The notes below the pieces were generated by a model, which worked only from the letters and a program-made list of their open reading frames with translations, was not told the origin of the DNA and did not search any database. The translations under genes were made by a program, and so were the position numbers. Below are positions 1 to 8,682 of a DNA stretch of 64,000 nucleotides, piece after piece (positions within the stretch are counted from its first letter, which is position 1; each line of letters begins with the position of its first letter). Origin of the DNA: Christiangramia sabulilitoris (GTDB taxonomy: Bacteria > Bacteroidota > Bacteroidia > Flavobacteriales > Flavobacteriaceae); assembly GCF_007050985.1 (NCBI RefSeq), contig NZ_VHSF01000003.1, positions 469,500-533,499 on the forward strand, written 5' to 3'.

Positions 1-614
1 TCATGGATCTTTTTCCCATTCTCCTCCCGCATCACCAGGACATTCTTTCGTTCACCATAAATAGAAAGATCTCCCGCTAATCCCAAAGCTTTGGGAAGGC
101 TCAAATATTCATCCCTTATATCGAAAGTACCTGGACGGTTCACTTCACCCAGCACACTAACCTGGAAATTCACCAAACGTACATTCACAATAGGATCCTG
201 CACATACTCACTGATCTCTTTTTTTAGTTTAGCTGAAAGTTCTTTGGTTCGTAAACCTTCCACCACGATATCTCCCAAAACCGGGAATTCAATGGTACCG
301 TCGTTTGCTACCAGGTAAGTTTGCATTTGCTGCCGGCCCTGTACCGTAAGTGAGACATCCAGACCGCCACCCTGTGGCATTCCTACCACGGGTAAATTAA
401 AAGGCATCGCTGCTTCCTGTTCCGGGGCAGAAACGTTTATGGTTAATAGATCATTGGGTTTTATAGTCAGATTTTTATTCTGGTTCTGGGCTAAACGCTC
501 ACCGGCTTCTTCCAGTCCCTGGAAATAAACGATCTCTTTTCGGGAAACGCAGGAACTTAACAAAAGTGCGCAAAGCACTACCTGTAAGACTTTAACGATT
601 TGGGGTCGCTTCAT
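1..614 (-). CDS. Polysaccharide export lipoprotein, Wza-like (partial, 3' end beyond window)
   Basis: The frame stays open to the left edge, so only about 204 N-terminal codons are visible. Residues 1-22 form a lipoprotein signal with lipobox LLSSC (Cys22). A Poly_export domain follows, with the stretch 'DGTIEFPVLGDI' at about residue 110, and then the start of an SLBB-type segment ('VSVLGEVNRPGTF'). The family forms the outer-membrane channel that releases capsule or exopolysaccharide. An in-frame ATG three codons upstream (623) is an alternative start; the chosen one gives a compact basic N-terminus. The gene lies at the far end of the polysaccharide locus and has its own candidate promoter, so the export genes (a Wzc-type kinase would be expected) probably continue past base 1. 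Confidence 0.9.
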   Translation of the reverse strand, partial: MKRPQIVKVLQVVLCALLLSSCVSRKEIVYFQGLEEAGERLAQNQNKNLTIKPNDLLTINVSAPEQEAAMPFNLPVVGMPQGGGLDVSLTVQGRQQMQTYLVANDGTIEFPVLGDIVVEGLRTKELSAKLKKEISEYVQDPIVNVRLVNFQVSVLGEVNRPGTFDIRDEYLSLPKALGLAGDLSIYGERKNVLVMREENGKKIH

Positions 615-636
615 TTTGGTCATTCTGATTTGGCTG

Positions 637-669
637 CGAATATAAGGTAGATTCCTAAAAAATTCACAA
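637..669 (-). promoter_or_regulatory. Candidate promoter of the Wza-like gene
   Basis: On the minus strand a -33 TTG (667-669) lies 22 bases from TATATTCG (637-644), one base off the Bacteroidota -7 consensus TAnnTTTG. It sits just upstream of the Wza-like start. Assigned from pattern only. Confidence 0.35.
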
Positions 670-740
670 TAATTTAACGTTTATAATTGAGCTGTAGGCT
701 GTAGATCGCTTCACTGCGTTCGCGATCAGGGGTGATAGGA

Positions 741-1162
741 GTAATTGTCATTTTGATGAAGTTCCGAAGTGACGGTACGATAAACTTCTCGATACATTTT
801 CCTGCAATTTTCATTGCCGGAAAACACTCGAAGTGACGGTTTACTCCCCTGAAAATTCTATTCTACGTCAGTTCGAGTGGATTCGAAGATGCGTTAGTAG
901 ATTCGAATTTGTATCGAGAACCGACTGGTTTCATTACGAACGCAGACTTCTCGATACAATTTTATCTCAATTCTTTCGATAAAATCACTCGAGGTGACGG
1001 TTTAATCCCCTGAAAATTCTATTCCACGTCAGTTCGAGTGGATTCGAAGATGCGTTAGCAGATTCGAATTTGTATCGAGAACCGACTGGTTTCATTAGGA
1101 ACAAAGACTTCTCGATACATTTTCCCGCAATTTGCATTGCTGGAAAACACTCGAAGTGACGG
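741..1162. repeat. Array of alternating inverted hairpin elements (3 L, 2 R)
   Basis: L-type elements lie at 785-839, 947-1000 and 1108-1162. Each begins CTTCTCGATAC and ends CACTCGAAGTGACGG (CACTCGAGGTGACGG in the second). R-type elements at 866-921 and 1026-1082 begin CGTCAGTTCGAGTG and end GTATCGAGAAC, so they are L in inverse orientation. Each encloses a stem-loop whose arms differ between copies but still pair, for example TTTTCC with GGAAAA in one and ATTTTATC with GATAAAAT in another. A partial element end lies at 763-775. No gene is seen between 624 and 1370. Confidence 0.85.
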
Positions 1163-1164
1163 AT

Positions 1165-1386
1165 GACTGCTAATTGTTTATTGTGCATTGTCAATTGTCA
1201 CTCTGAAAGCAGTGAAGAGTCTCGACATTAGACTTTAAACCCAGAATTCATAAAATTCTTCATCCCGCACAGGACGGACAACCGACAACTGACAACGGAT
1301 AACTGTTTATTGTTTATTGCTAATTGATTATTGTTGATTGATCCAACTCATTGTTTCATTGTTTCATTAATCAATTAATCAATTTA
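1165..1386. repeat. Low-complexity A/T-rich degenerate repeats
   Basis: Variants of TTGTTTATTG, CTAATTG and AATCAATT recur here. A similar degenerate tract lies at 31140-31200 beside the heptamer array. No coding potential is seen. The tract runs into the 3' end of the YjbH-like gene, whose last codons are Asn/Lys/Ile-rich. Confidence 0.5.
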
Positions 1387-2498
1387 TTTATCCAGGCTTC
1401 ATTATAATTCCTTAGCAGATCTGCAAGTCGGGGCATGCCAATCCTGAACTGCTGCGCCACGGGGGATTCGTTATTATAAGTGTATTCCCACCTGAATTCC
1501 TCGGTGGTGCGCAACTCCATTTTCTTACCGCGTAGTATTTTCCCGGGGAATAGTGCAAAAGCGAACTGGAATCCGCCGGTGGTGCCATTCTCTGTGCGGG
1601 CAGCGAAAAGCCCCAGCTCGGCAGCGGCGAATTGCTTGATCAGGTCAAGGCGTACGCCTTTATCTTCATAGAGAAACTGACCTGCGGTCAACTTAAGGCT
1701 GGTATGCTCTATACCCGTTCTCCATTCCACATCGGCTACGGCATAAAGGTCATCCATAGGTTCATTATAATATTCCAGGCCATAAAGCCGATAGAATCCG
1801 GTCACTCCCCCGGCCAGGCCAAAACTCCATGGCGAATCCAGGCGGGCGTACCTGTATTCGAGGTCCAGCCCGTAGCGGTCATTATAGAAAGTTCCCGCGC
1901 TCAGGCTTATAAAATGTGAATTAACCGGCTGGGCAAAATAATGCAACATACTGGGTGCCGCCCTTAATTTCATGCCATGGTTATCCAGGTTGTTGGAGAC
2001 CGGGACGGTGATCCCGGTTTGTAAACTTAATCCACGGGCGAGGTAGATCCTGGTATCCAGGATAATATTGAATTTAGTTTCAAAAGGATCCTCATAATAA
2101 CCAAACCTGGAGACTATCTCCGGCTGCAACCTGAAACTCCAGCGGTAATTTTTAAACACCTGGTTATTTTCCCGGAAGTAATCCCTGTGCTGAGGGCTTA
2201 AAGCATTAAATTGATAAGTTCCTCCGGAATAGGAACCCATAGGCACATTATGATATTGCGGGATGTAGGTTACATTATTAGCTTCTTCCATCTCCCTGCC
2301 CAGAACCAGAGATGCATAGCGCATACTATGTGCCGGCTGCCGGAATTCCCGGTATTCAAATAGGATCTTAAGGCTATCTTCCCCGTCATTAATAAGCACA
2401 TTCTCGAATCCTGCCTGCCCCAGTTCTTCTTTTAATTGCTGGGCGTTCATACCCAGCATATAAAAGCATAAAACAAAACTAATCCCTAACTTTCTCAT
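1371..2498 (-). CDS. YjbH-like outer-membrane protein, C-terminal half
   Basis: The protein has 375 residues and an N-terminal signal peptide ending near 'MLGMNAQQ'. The body is rich in alternating beta-type segments such as 'DTRIYLARGLSLQTGI' and 'WSFGLAGGVTG', which resemble the second half of YjbH/DUF940 proteins, predicted outer-membrane barrels tied to exopolysaccharide secretion. In enterobacteria YjbH is one chain of roughly 700 residues; here the equivalent is split over two genes, this one and the one upstream, overlapping by 20 bases. Both halves have their own signal peptide, so the split looks functional, not a frameshift. Its place next to a Wza-like gene fits a role in secretion. 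Confidence 0.7.
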   Translation of the reverse strand: MRKLGISFVLCFYMLGMNAQQLKEELGQAGFENVLINDGEDSLKILFEYREFRQPAHSMRYASLVLGREMEEANNVTYIPQYHNVPMGSYSGGTYQFNALSPQHRDYFRENNQVFKNYRWSFRLQPEIVSRFGYYEDPFETKFNIILDTRIYLARGLSLQTGITVPVSNNLDNHGMKLRAAPSMLHYFAQPVNSHFISLSAGTFYNDRYGLDLEYRYARLDSPWSFGLAGGVTGFYRLYGLEYYNEPMDDLYAVADVEWRTGIEHTSLKLTAGQFLYEDKGVRLDLIKQFAAAELGLFAARTENGTTGGFQFAFALFPGKILRGKKMELRTTEEFRWEYTYNNESPVAQQFRIGMPRLADLLRNYNEAWINKLIN

Positions 2499-3276
2499 AG
2501 CTTCTTAATGTTTTGGGTAAAAAGTCCAGTGAAAAATTTACGGCGGCGCTGAATGCAAATTCCCTGCCTTCATAGGTGTGCCCCTGGAGGTTGAGCCATT
2601 CCCAGGGTTGTATATAGGCCCCGGCGTTAATAGTGTTAGAATCATATTCGGCCAGTAAACCTCCCCAGGTCACCGGCTGATATTTGAGCCCGGCAAAGAA
2701 ACCGGTGAGGTAATTTGCCTTTAACCGCGAGTCTGATTTCCTCTGTACTTCAAAATCCAGAAAAGATTCGGAGTTTGGTTTTTTAATAAAAACATAAGGT
2801 GAACCATAACCGGAAGAGATCTGAAGTTTACCGATTGAAGTTTCAAAATTTTTGGTTAGGACCAGATAATCATGGGCCAGGTAAGGCGCTGCCGATCCCG
2901 GTGGAGTCCATCCCAGGACAATTGATGGTGTATACTTTTTTTCTTTTAAAATCCGGAACCTGAAATCCAGTTGTCGGTCACCAACGCCCAGTCTATTAAT
3001 TTCCGCCCGGGCAGGCCGGTGAGCTACACTCAGGTTCACTTCAAAAAAGGAAGTAAAAGCAGCCCTGGCATTATAAAAATTTACGGTGGTAAGTTCATTC
3101 CCGAACATACTATAAGCACCGGGCAGGTGGGCAAAGGAAAAACCTACCGGCTTTTGCTCCATCCATTCCGCCGAAGGCGTATTTATATACCCCGGTTTTC
3201 CCATGATGTTGACCTGGGAATGGATTTTAGTAGCTAAGAGGCTAAGAATTAAGATTAGGAGGATGCGGGAAAGCAT
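2479..3276 (-). CDS. YjbH-like outer-membrane protein, N-terminal half
   Basis: The protein has 265 residues, with a signal peptide of about 20 residues ending before 'QVNIMGKPGYINTPSA'. The phrase 'GYINTPSA' is a hallmark of the YjbH N-terminal domain. Later segments ('RQLDFRFRIL', 'TPSIVLGW', 'TGFFAGLKYQP') look like barrel strands. It ends 20 bases inside the next gene, so the pair is probably co-translated. Function is inferred from family and context: exopolysaccharide export at the outer membrane. Confidence 0.72.
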   Translation of the reverse strand: MLSRILLILILSLLATKIHSQVNIMGKPGYINTPSAEWMEQKPVGFSFAHLPGAYSMFGNELTTVNFYNARAAFTSFFEVNLSVAHRPARAEINRLGVGDRQLDFRFRILKEKKYTPSIVLGWTPPGSAAPYLAHDYLVLTKNFETSIGKLQISSGYGSPYVFIKKPNSESFLDFEVQRKSDSRLKANYLTGFFAGLKYQPVTWGGLLAEYDSNTINAGAYIQPWEWLNLQGHTYEGREFAFSAAVNFSLDFLPKTLRSYEKVRD

Positions 3277-3320
3277 GGGTTAGTAGTATGTTGTTTGTTG
3301 TTTGGGGTTTATGGTTTACC

Positions 3321-3712
3321 CAGGCCTGCCGAAGGGTGGTGTGTTCCGCCGAAGCTTTAGCGTAGGTGGTGTTGCGTGTCCGCCGAAGCTTTAGCGTAGG
3401 TGGAGGTGTCTGTTAAACTATGTCATTTCGATCCCGACACTTCGGGAGAGAGAAATCACTTAGCAGCAATTTCTCTATTATAACTGAGGAAAAGTCAATA
3501 AACTATAGATTTCTCAGTCGTCCCTTTTGGGGACTTCTTCGAAATGACAAAGGAACCTTAACTTTCCGAAGCATCGGGGCAGCATGAAGGTGTTTGATGG
3601 TAACGTCACCCTGTTCCGATAGAGTCGGAATTATTTCAGGGTCTACAGTTCCTGAAACTCAAATTAATTTGATGTCATTTCGATCCCGACACTTCGGGAG
3701 AGAGAAATCTCT
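3321..3712. repeat. Mixed dispersed intergenic repeats
   Basis: CCGCCGAAGCTTTAGCGTAG occurs twice (about 3346 and 3380). The family beginning TGTCATTTCGATCCCGACAC and continuing to GAGAAATC occurs at 3420-3460 and 3673-3712. An inverted version (GATTTCTC to GAAATGACA) lies at about 3510-3552. Each carries an inner dyad such as CCCGACACTTCGGG. This is a second repeat family, distinct from the CTTCTCGATAC hairpins. No gene is seen in this part of the gap. Confidence 0.7.
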
Positions 3713-3892
3713 ATGCTGTCGAAAATTATTTATGACATCAATAAGATACCATTAAAGCTTAAACAGCTTAATAAAAAGGAGCTGTTTAAAAGCAAACTCT
3801 ATTCAAATCCTGATGAGAAGCTTAAACTCCCTAAAATCGGGGATAGCTTAACTTATGATATGAAAGAAAATACTAATAAACAGCTCCTTTAA
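3713..3892 (+). CDS. Possible small lysine-rich protein, 59 aa
   Basis: An ATG begins exactly where the upstream dispersed repeat ends, and a frame of 59 codons runs to TAA. The product is Lys/Leu-rich, without signal peptide or recognisable motif. It is convergent with the lipoprotein gene at 3908. The last codons fall in the right arm of a 14-bp inverted repeat. An open frame this long is notable in AT-rich sequence, but there is no homology I recognise; it could be a remnant of a longer gene or chance. Confidence 0.3.
   Translation: MLSKIIYDINKIPLKLKQLNKKELFKSKLYSNPDEKLKLPKIGDSLTYDMKENTNKQLL
3775..3890. repeat. 14-bp perfect inverted repeat
   Basis: AAAGGAGCTGTTTA at 3775-3788 is matched by its exact complement at 3877-3890, about 88 bases apart. 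The long loop makes a classic terminator unlikely. It may mark the ends of a small insertion or a regulatory structure at the 3' end of the lipoprotein gene. Confidence 0.6.
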
Positions 3893-3907
3893 AATTTAAG
3901 GTATTGC

Positions 3908-4972
3908 TTAGCTGGCAGCTCCCTGGTTGTGGCAGTTATTAAATGCCGCAGTTAGTTTGGCATCAGCAACCGCTTTAATAGCTGCGAATCTCGCTTCTAC
4001 TTCTGCAGATCTCTGTGTCTTAAGCGTCTCTGCAGTTTGCTTTTCAGCAGCCTCGGCATCAACGATTGCCTGTGTGGCCATTGCATACCAGGCCGTAAGA
4101 TTACTGCTTCCCTGTACGATGAAGATCAAAGCATAAGTTCTGATGTTAGCCGCAAATTCAGGAGAAGTACCTTCTACAGCATCAGCATAGTTTAATAGAG
4201 CTATCGTGGTATTCAGGATATAGTTATAGTAAGTATCATAAGCTGCATCTACTGCTGCCAATCTTGCCACAGCACGATCTTCTGCTTCACCTAATCTTCT
4301 CTGGTAATTGGCATCGATAATACCCAGGTTTTCCTGGCGCTTGGCGATCACAGGAGCCATAGCATCATCATAAGCTTTTTGTGCCGCTTCGAAACATGAG
4401 CTTGACTGCTGAACTCCATCAACGGAATTTTTACTATCAACGCCTTCAAATCCTTTTAAAAATTCAACATTGAATACCGCAGAAGTAGTCGCAGCACCAA
4501 ATTGAATCGTAGGTAGCAATTCCAGGACAGCAGCCGGAGCATTATCCAGGCTTGCCTCCACTCCGGAAAGTACACTTCCAAGATCGGTCAGGTTAAGGAT
4601 CTCTTCAGCTCTGGTAGCATCCAGGGCATCGGCTTCAGCTTGTGCATCAGCAGAAAGACCTGCACCAAAACTTTCTACCGCATCCAGGCTAGCCTGGGTT
4701 TCAGCGCTAACATCACCGGAACCATCACCAAGATCGGCAAGAACGGCCGTGGTAACCGCAGATTCCTGTACAGACCCGGTTTCCGGCTCGGTAATGGCAG
4801 GATCTGCATCCTCTACAGATTCCAGTTCTTCAAGATCTTCAAATTCATTTTCAAAATCGTAAACAGGAGGAGTATCGTCATCCTTGCTACAGTTAACAAA
4901 AAGTAGGCCTGCCAGTGCAAGACTTACATAAAGACCGGGCCTGCCGGCTGAGCGTAAAAATTTAATGTTCAT
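3908..4972 (-). CDS. Ala/Glu-rich lipoprotein of unknown function
   Basis: The protein has 354 residues. An N-terminal segment with 'LALAGLLFVNC' gives a lipobox with Cys28, followed by an acidic linker (SKDDD; an ENEFEDLEEL stretch) that in Bacteroidota can favour export to the cell surface. The rest is rich in Ala, Glu and Asp and looks largely helical, with a likely coiled coil near residues 205-345. I recognise no family. Codon use is more GC-rich than the neighbouring sugar genes. It sits between the WecA-like transferase and the YjbH pair, so an envelope or polysaccharide role is possible but not shown. Confidence 0.75.
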   Translation of the reverse strand: MNIKFLRSAGRPGLYVSLALAGLLFVNCSKDDDTPPVYDFENEFEDLEELESVEDADPAITEPETGSVQESAVTTAVLADLGDGSGDVSAETQASLDAVESFGAGLSADAQAEADALDATRAEEILNLTDLGSVLSGVEASLDNAPAAVLELLPTIQFGAATTSAVFNVEFLKGFEGVDSKNSVDGVQQSSSCFEAAQKAYDDAMAPVIAKRQENLGIIDANYQRRLGEAEDRAVARLAAVDAAYDTYYNYILNTTIALLNYADAVEGTSPEFAANIRTYALIFIVQGSSNLTAWYAMATQAIVDAEAAEKQTAETLKTQRSAEVEARFAAIKAVADAKLTAAFNNCHNQGAAS

Positions 4973-5036
4973 AAGAATAATTAATTAGTGGTAAGTATTA
5001 AATTGAAAATTGAAATTAAAATTTTAAAGTTTTAGA

Positions 5037-6227
5037 TCAAGAGAAAAGGTTCACATTCCTGATAAGACCCCGCAATTGCACCTTGATACCATGGCGGTTT
5101 CTTTTCGAAACGATGACCCTCAGCTTCCTATTTTTTTTGAGGAATTCGAAGATAACGGCTATCAATAAAAAAAGGAACAACATAATAAAAGTTAAACTCA
5201 CGCTCTCGAAAATTTTACTTAGAAATATAAAAACAGCAATAATAAGAATATTTATCGCACCAAGCACCAAACTGGCCTGTTTATGAGTAAGTTTATGGTC
5301 TAACAGCACATGGTGCAGGTGATTTCTATCTGCCTCGAACGGACTCTTTTTTTCCATCAGGCGAATTACGATAACCCTCAGGGTATCATAGATGGGCAGA
5401 AAAAGGATCGCAATTACGAACAATACGCGGTTCTCCGGTAAAAAACCTTCATTCAATAGCAGGCTGGATTCATTTCTAACCAGCAATTTAAGGCTCAGAA
5501 AGGCAATAAGAAACCCAATCGTCAAAGAACCACCATCTCCCATAAAGATCTTACGATGCCCCCGGGAGAAATTATATCTTAAAAATGCACCCAGCACCCC
5601 TACGATGGTAACACTTAAGAGCACAAAATAAGGCTCAGAAATTATATGAAATATCACGGCAAAAGACGAACAGATCACTATACCGGCGATCCCCGCGAGG
5701 CCATCTATTCCATCAATTAAATTATAAGCATTAATAAGCGCAATAACAATAAGCAGTTTCAAGCCATAACCCAACCACAAAGGTATCTCGGTAATGCCCA
5801 GGAAACCGTGCAGATCAGTTAACAATAACTCCGGCGAAAAAATGATAAACCCGGCCGCAAATAACTGACTAACAAATTTTAATCGCGCGGTAGAAATGAC
5901 CAGATCATCTTTTAAACCGGCCATAAAAAGAAAGGTCAAACCTATGATAAGGTGATTCCCGGTATAGGAGGTACGTAAACTTTGGAGAACACTAATGATA
6001 AGGATCAATACCAGGAAAAAGGCCACTCCGCCAAAAGCCGGAACCTCGATCTTATGGGAACTACGATGATTGATCTCTTTGACCAGTTGTTTTTCTTTAG
6101 TAACCCAAAGTACTTTGGGAATGAAATACCAGGTTAAGCTAAAAGCAAGCAGAAAGGTGCCAAAAGTAAAGAATAAGGTATAGCCCCGGAATAGTTCCAG
6201 CAATACCTGTTGGTCTAAAATATTCAT
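5037..6227 (-). CDS. Undecaprenyl-phosphate sugar-1-phosphate transferase (WecA/TagO/MraY family)
   Basis: This is an integral membrane enzyme of 396 residues with about ten hydrophobic segments. Family motifs are present: KDD at 106-108, the NLIDGIDGLAG loop at 169-179, MGDGGS around 229-234 and the HLHH cluster at 303-306. The family moves a HexNAc-1-phosphate from a UDP-sugar to undecaprenyl phosphate at the inner face of the membrane and so starts repeat-unit synthesis. As the only such initiating enzyme seen in the locus, it is the likely first step of this polysaccharide. The nearby wecB suggests a GlcNAc-type donor. Confidence 0.9.
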   Translation of the reverse strand: MNILDQQVLLELFRGYTLFFTFGTFLLAFSLTWYFIPKVLWVTKEKQLVKEINHRSSHKIEVPAFGGVAFFLVLILIISVLQSLRTSYTGNHLIIGLTFLFMAGLKDDLVISTARLKFVSQLFAAGFIIFSPELLLTDLHGFLGITEIPLWLGYGLKLLIVIALINAYNLIDGIDGLAGIAGIVICSSFAVIFHIISEPYFVLLSVTIVGVLGAFLRYNFSRGHRKIFMGDGGSLTIGFLIAFLSLKLLVRNESSLLLNEGFLPENRVLFVIAILFLPIYDTLRVIVIRLMEKKSPFEADRNHLHHVLLDHKLTHKQASLVLGAINILIIAVFIFLSKIFESVSLTFIMLFLFLLIAVIFEFLKKNRKLRVIVSKRNRHGIKVQLRGLIRNVNLFS

Positions 6228-6290
6228 TTTTGGTTAGTTTATCGGGTTAAAAAATAACCTGATCTTGTAGGGAGATTTGGTTTTTCGAAA

Positions 6291-7385
6291 TTAATATAAA
6301 TTCAATAAAGTATTGATAATTCTTTCTGAAGTTTTTCCATCCCATAGCGGGATATGCCCACCCTGTTTCCATTCGCCGGCCATCAGTTTATCCAGGTAAG
6401 GTTTTAGGCGTTTAGGGTTGGTACCTACCAGTTCATTGGTACCCATTATAATAGTTTCCGGTCTTTCGGTATTATCACGAAGGGTAAGGCAAGGCACACC
6501 CATTACCGTAGTTTCCTCGGTAATTCCGCCTGAATCAGTAATTACCGCCTTGGCATTCCTTACAATAAAGTTGAATTCGAGATAGGAAAGAGGCTCTACA
6601 TAGTGCAATCTTTCATGCTCTATGCCAAGGTTCTGCAGAATCTTTGCCGTTCTGGGATGAACTGGAAATATAACCGGAAAATTTCCCGTTCCGTCTATAA
6701 TCGCCTGCATCATGTCCTTCAACTTTTCCTGTTCATCTACATTTGCAGGACGGTGGAGGGTAAGGACGAAATATTCCTTTCCCTTTAATTTCCCCCCATT
6801 GATCCTGATGTCCGGATCAATAAATTTCTCCAAATTGGCTAGAAGGGTGTCGATCATAGTATTTCCTACAAAATGCACCCTGTCTTCGTCAATTCCTGCT
6901 TTCCGAAGATTCTCATTGGCAATCTCTGAAGTGGTAAAGAAATGATCGGTTATTGAATCGGTTACCATTCGATTGATCTCTTCAGGCATACTAAGGTCAC
7001 CAGACCTAATTCCCGCCTCAACGTGAACTACATCAGTATTTAGTTTTTTAGCAGTGATACTACAGGCCATTGTCGAAGTCACATCTCCTACAACTAAAAC
7101 TACGTCAGCTGGATTTTCCAGTAATTCCTTTTCAAATCTCACCATGATATTGGCGGTTTGCTCAGCCTGGCTTCCTCCACCAGCCTCAAGATTAGAATGA
7201 GGTTCGGGAATGCCAAGTTGGTCAAAAAAACTGCCGGACATCTTTTTGTCGTAATGCTGACCGGTATGCACCAGGCGAAAATCTATATTTTCACCCGCTA
7301 TTTTTGCTTTTTCGATCGCTTTAATGATTGGTGCGATCTTCATGAAATTAGGCCGGGCTCCGGCGATAATGGTAATTTTTGGCAT
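6291..7385 (-). CDS. wecB: UDP-N-acetylglucosamine 2-epimerase, non-hydrolysing
   Basis: The protein has 364 residues, the usual length. It starts with 'ITIIAGARPNFMKIAPI', the family's N-terminal signature, and carries 'LVHTGQHYDKKMS', 'VVGDVTST', 'HVEAGIRSGD' and 'LTLHRPANVD'. It interconverts UDP-GlcNAc and UDP-ManNAc in the cytosol. With the nucleotide-sugar dehydrogenase at 23365-24738 it could supply a mannosaminuronic acid-type sugar, though that enzyme could also act on UDP-GlcNAc or UDP-GalNAc. It lies about 60 bases downstream of the glycosyltransferase gene and probably in the same transcript. Confidence 0.95.
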   Translation of the reverse strand: MPKITIIAGARPNFMKIAPIIKAIEKAKIAGENIDFRLVHTGQHYDKKMSGSFFDQLGIPEPHSNLEAGGGSQAEQTANIMVRFEKELLENPADVVLVVGDVTSTMACSITAKKLNTDVVHVEAGIRSGDLSMPEEINRMVTDSITDHFFTTSEIANENLRKAGIDEDRVHFVGNTMIDTLLANLEKFIDPDIRINGGKLKGKEYFVLTLHRPANVDEQEKLKDMMQAIIDGTGNFPVIFPVHPRTAKILQNLGIEHERLHYVEPLSYLEFNFIVRNAKAVITDSGGITEETTVMGVPCLTLRDNTERPETIIMGTNELVGTNPKRLKPYLDKLMAGEWKQGGHIPLWDGKTSERIINTLLNLY

Positions 7386-7445
7386 AAAATTCTTTTAGTC
7401 ATCCTTTCCCGACGATTCAGGAATTTCAGGATTTCATATTAAAAT

Positions 7446-8663
7446 TTATTTTCTTTTTACTTCTTCCAGACATTCCAGGATATTAGCCGCAATCTTACTC
7501 CTGTCGAAATCCTGCACCAGTCTTTTCGATCCCTGAAGATTTGCCTGGTACTTCTCCTTATTTGTTATTGATGTTATGGCCTCATAAAATGAATTCTGGT
7601 CTTCCGGCCTGAAGCAGACCCCGGCATTATAACTTTCGATAATTCCCTTTGTCTCCCCTTCCAACCCGAGCAAAATTGGTTTTTCCATTGCAGCCGCTTC
7701 AAATATCTTAGAAGGAATTACGGTTTTAAAGGTGTCGCTTTTCCTCAAATTCACAAGGGCTACATCCATAACACTTAGATAATCTACCACCTCTTTTTTA
7801 GATACTGAATCTACGAATACGGCGTTCTTTAGCTCAAGGTCCCTGGCCTGTTGCAGAAGATTTTTCTTTTCGGCTCCATCTCCAATAAACAGAAATGCCA
7901 GTTCAGGATGGGTTTCTTCAAGAGGTTTGATGGAATCCAGGATAAAACTTAAGCCATGAGCCATTCCATGAGTACCGATATAAGCAAACACGGTTTTATT
8001 CTCCAGTTTTAATTTCCTTTCTAGTTCCAGTTTTTTGCCTTGAGGTTTAAAAAGTTCCAGGTTTGCACCGTTCTTGAAAACTGAAATTTTTTCGGGTTCT
8101 ATTCCTCTATCTGAAATTTTCTTTTTAAAAGTGTCGGTTACTACAATTATATGATCTGCAGACTTGTAAAGTCTTTTTTCAAGCCATTCAAAAAAACGAA
8201 TCGCCCTGTTCCTTTTCATTGCACCAACAGCAATTATAGATTCAGGCCACAGATCCCGAACTTCAAATACCCACTTTTTACCTTTAAAGAAAGAAAGGTA
8301 TCTTCCCGCAACAGCAGTAAAAAATTGTGGCGAAGTAGCAACTATAAGATCGGTCCGTACAAAAAGACCTGCAAAAAAGGCCATCACAGCGAAAGAAATA
8401 TAATCCAGTATTCGCTTTACAAATCCTTCATTGGCGGTGATATAACTCCAGACCCGAATCACTTTAATACCGTCAATCGTCTCCGTCTGGTATAATCTGT
8501 TTTTGTAGCCGGGATAAACTTCTCCTTTAGGAAAGTTGGGCGCACAAGTGATCACCGTAACATCTACACCACTTTTAACCCATTCCTTACAATGTTCGTA
8601 AGTACGGTTTGCCGGGGCATTAACTTCCGGTGGGAAGTTATCGGTTAAGAAAAGTAGTTTCAT
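7446..8663 (-). CDS. Glycosyltransferase family 4, WbuB-like
   Basis: A GT-B fold enzyme of 405 residues. The N-terminus 'LLFLTDNFPPEVNAPANRTY' and the internal 'FEVRDLWPESI' are typical of WbuB-type transferases, usually of GlcNAc/FucNAc-type sugars. The C-terminal domain holds the nucleotide-binding stretch ('KIFEAAAMEKPILLG'). It is followed by wecB and preceded by the heparinase-like gene, an order I have seen in other Bacteroidota polysaccharide loci. The acceptor cannot be told from sequence. Confidence 0.88.
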   Translation of the reverse strand: MKLLFLTDNFPPEVNAPANRTYEHCKEWVKSGVDVTVITCAPNFPKGEVYPGYKNRLYQTETIDGIKVIRVWSYITANEGFVKRILDYISFAVMAFFAGLFVRTDLIVATSPQFFTAVAGRYLSFFKGKKWVFEVRDLWPESIIAVGAMKRNRAIRFFEWLEKRLYKSADHIIVVTDTFKKKISDRGIEPEKISVFKNGANLELFKPQGKKLELERKLKLENKTVFAYIGTHGMAHGLSFILDSIKPLEETHPELAFLFIGDGAEKKNLLQQARDLELKNAVFVDSVSKKEVVDYLSVMDVALVNLRKSDTFKTVIPSKIFEAAAMEKPILLGLEGETKGIIESYNAGVCFRPEDQNSFYEAITSITNKEKYQANLQGSKRLVQDFDRSKIAANILECLEEVKRK

Positions 8664-8682
8664 AAATAACTTTTATAATGAA

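Noticed and set aside
985-1194. 69-codon minus-strand open frame over the repeat array
   Set aside because: Its residues (such as SSNPLELTW) recur wherever the hairpin elements are read in this frame, for example at 26747-26941; it is a translation of repeats.
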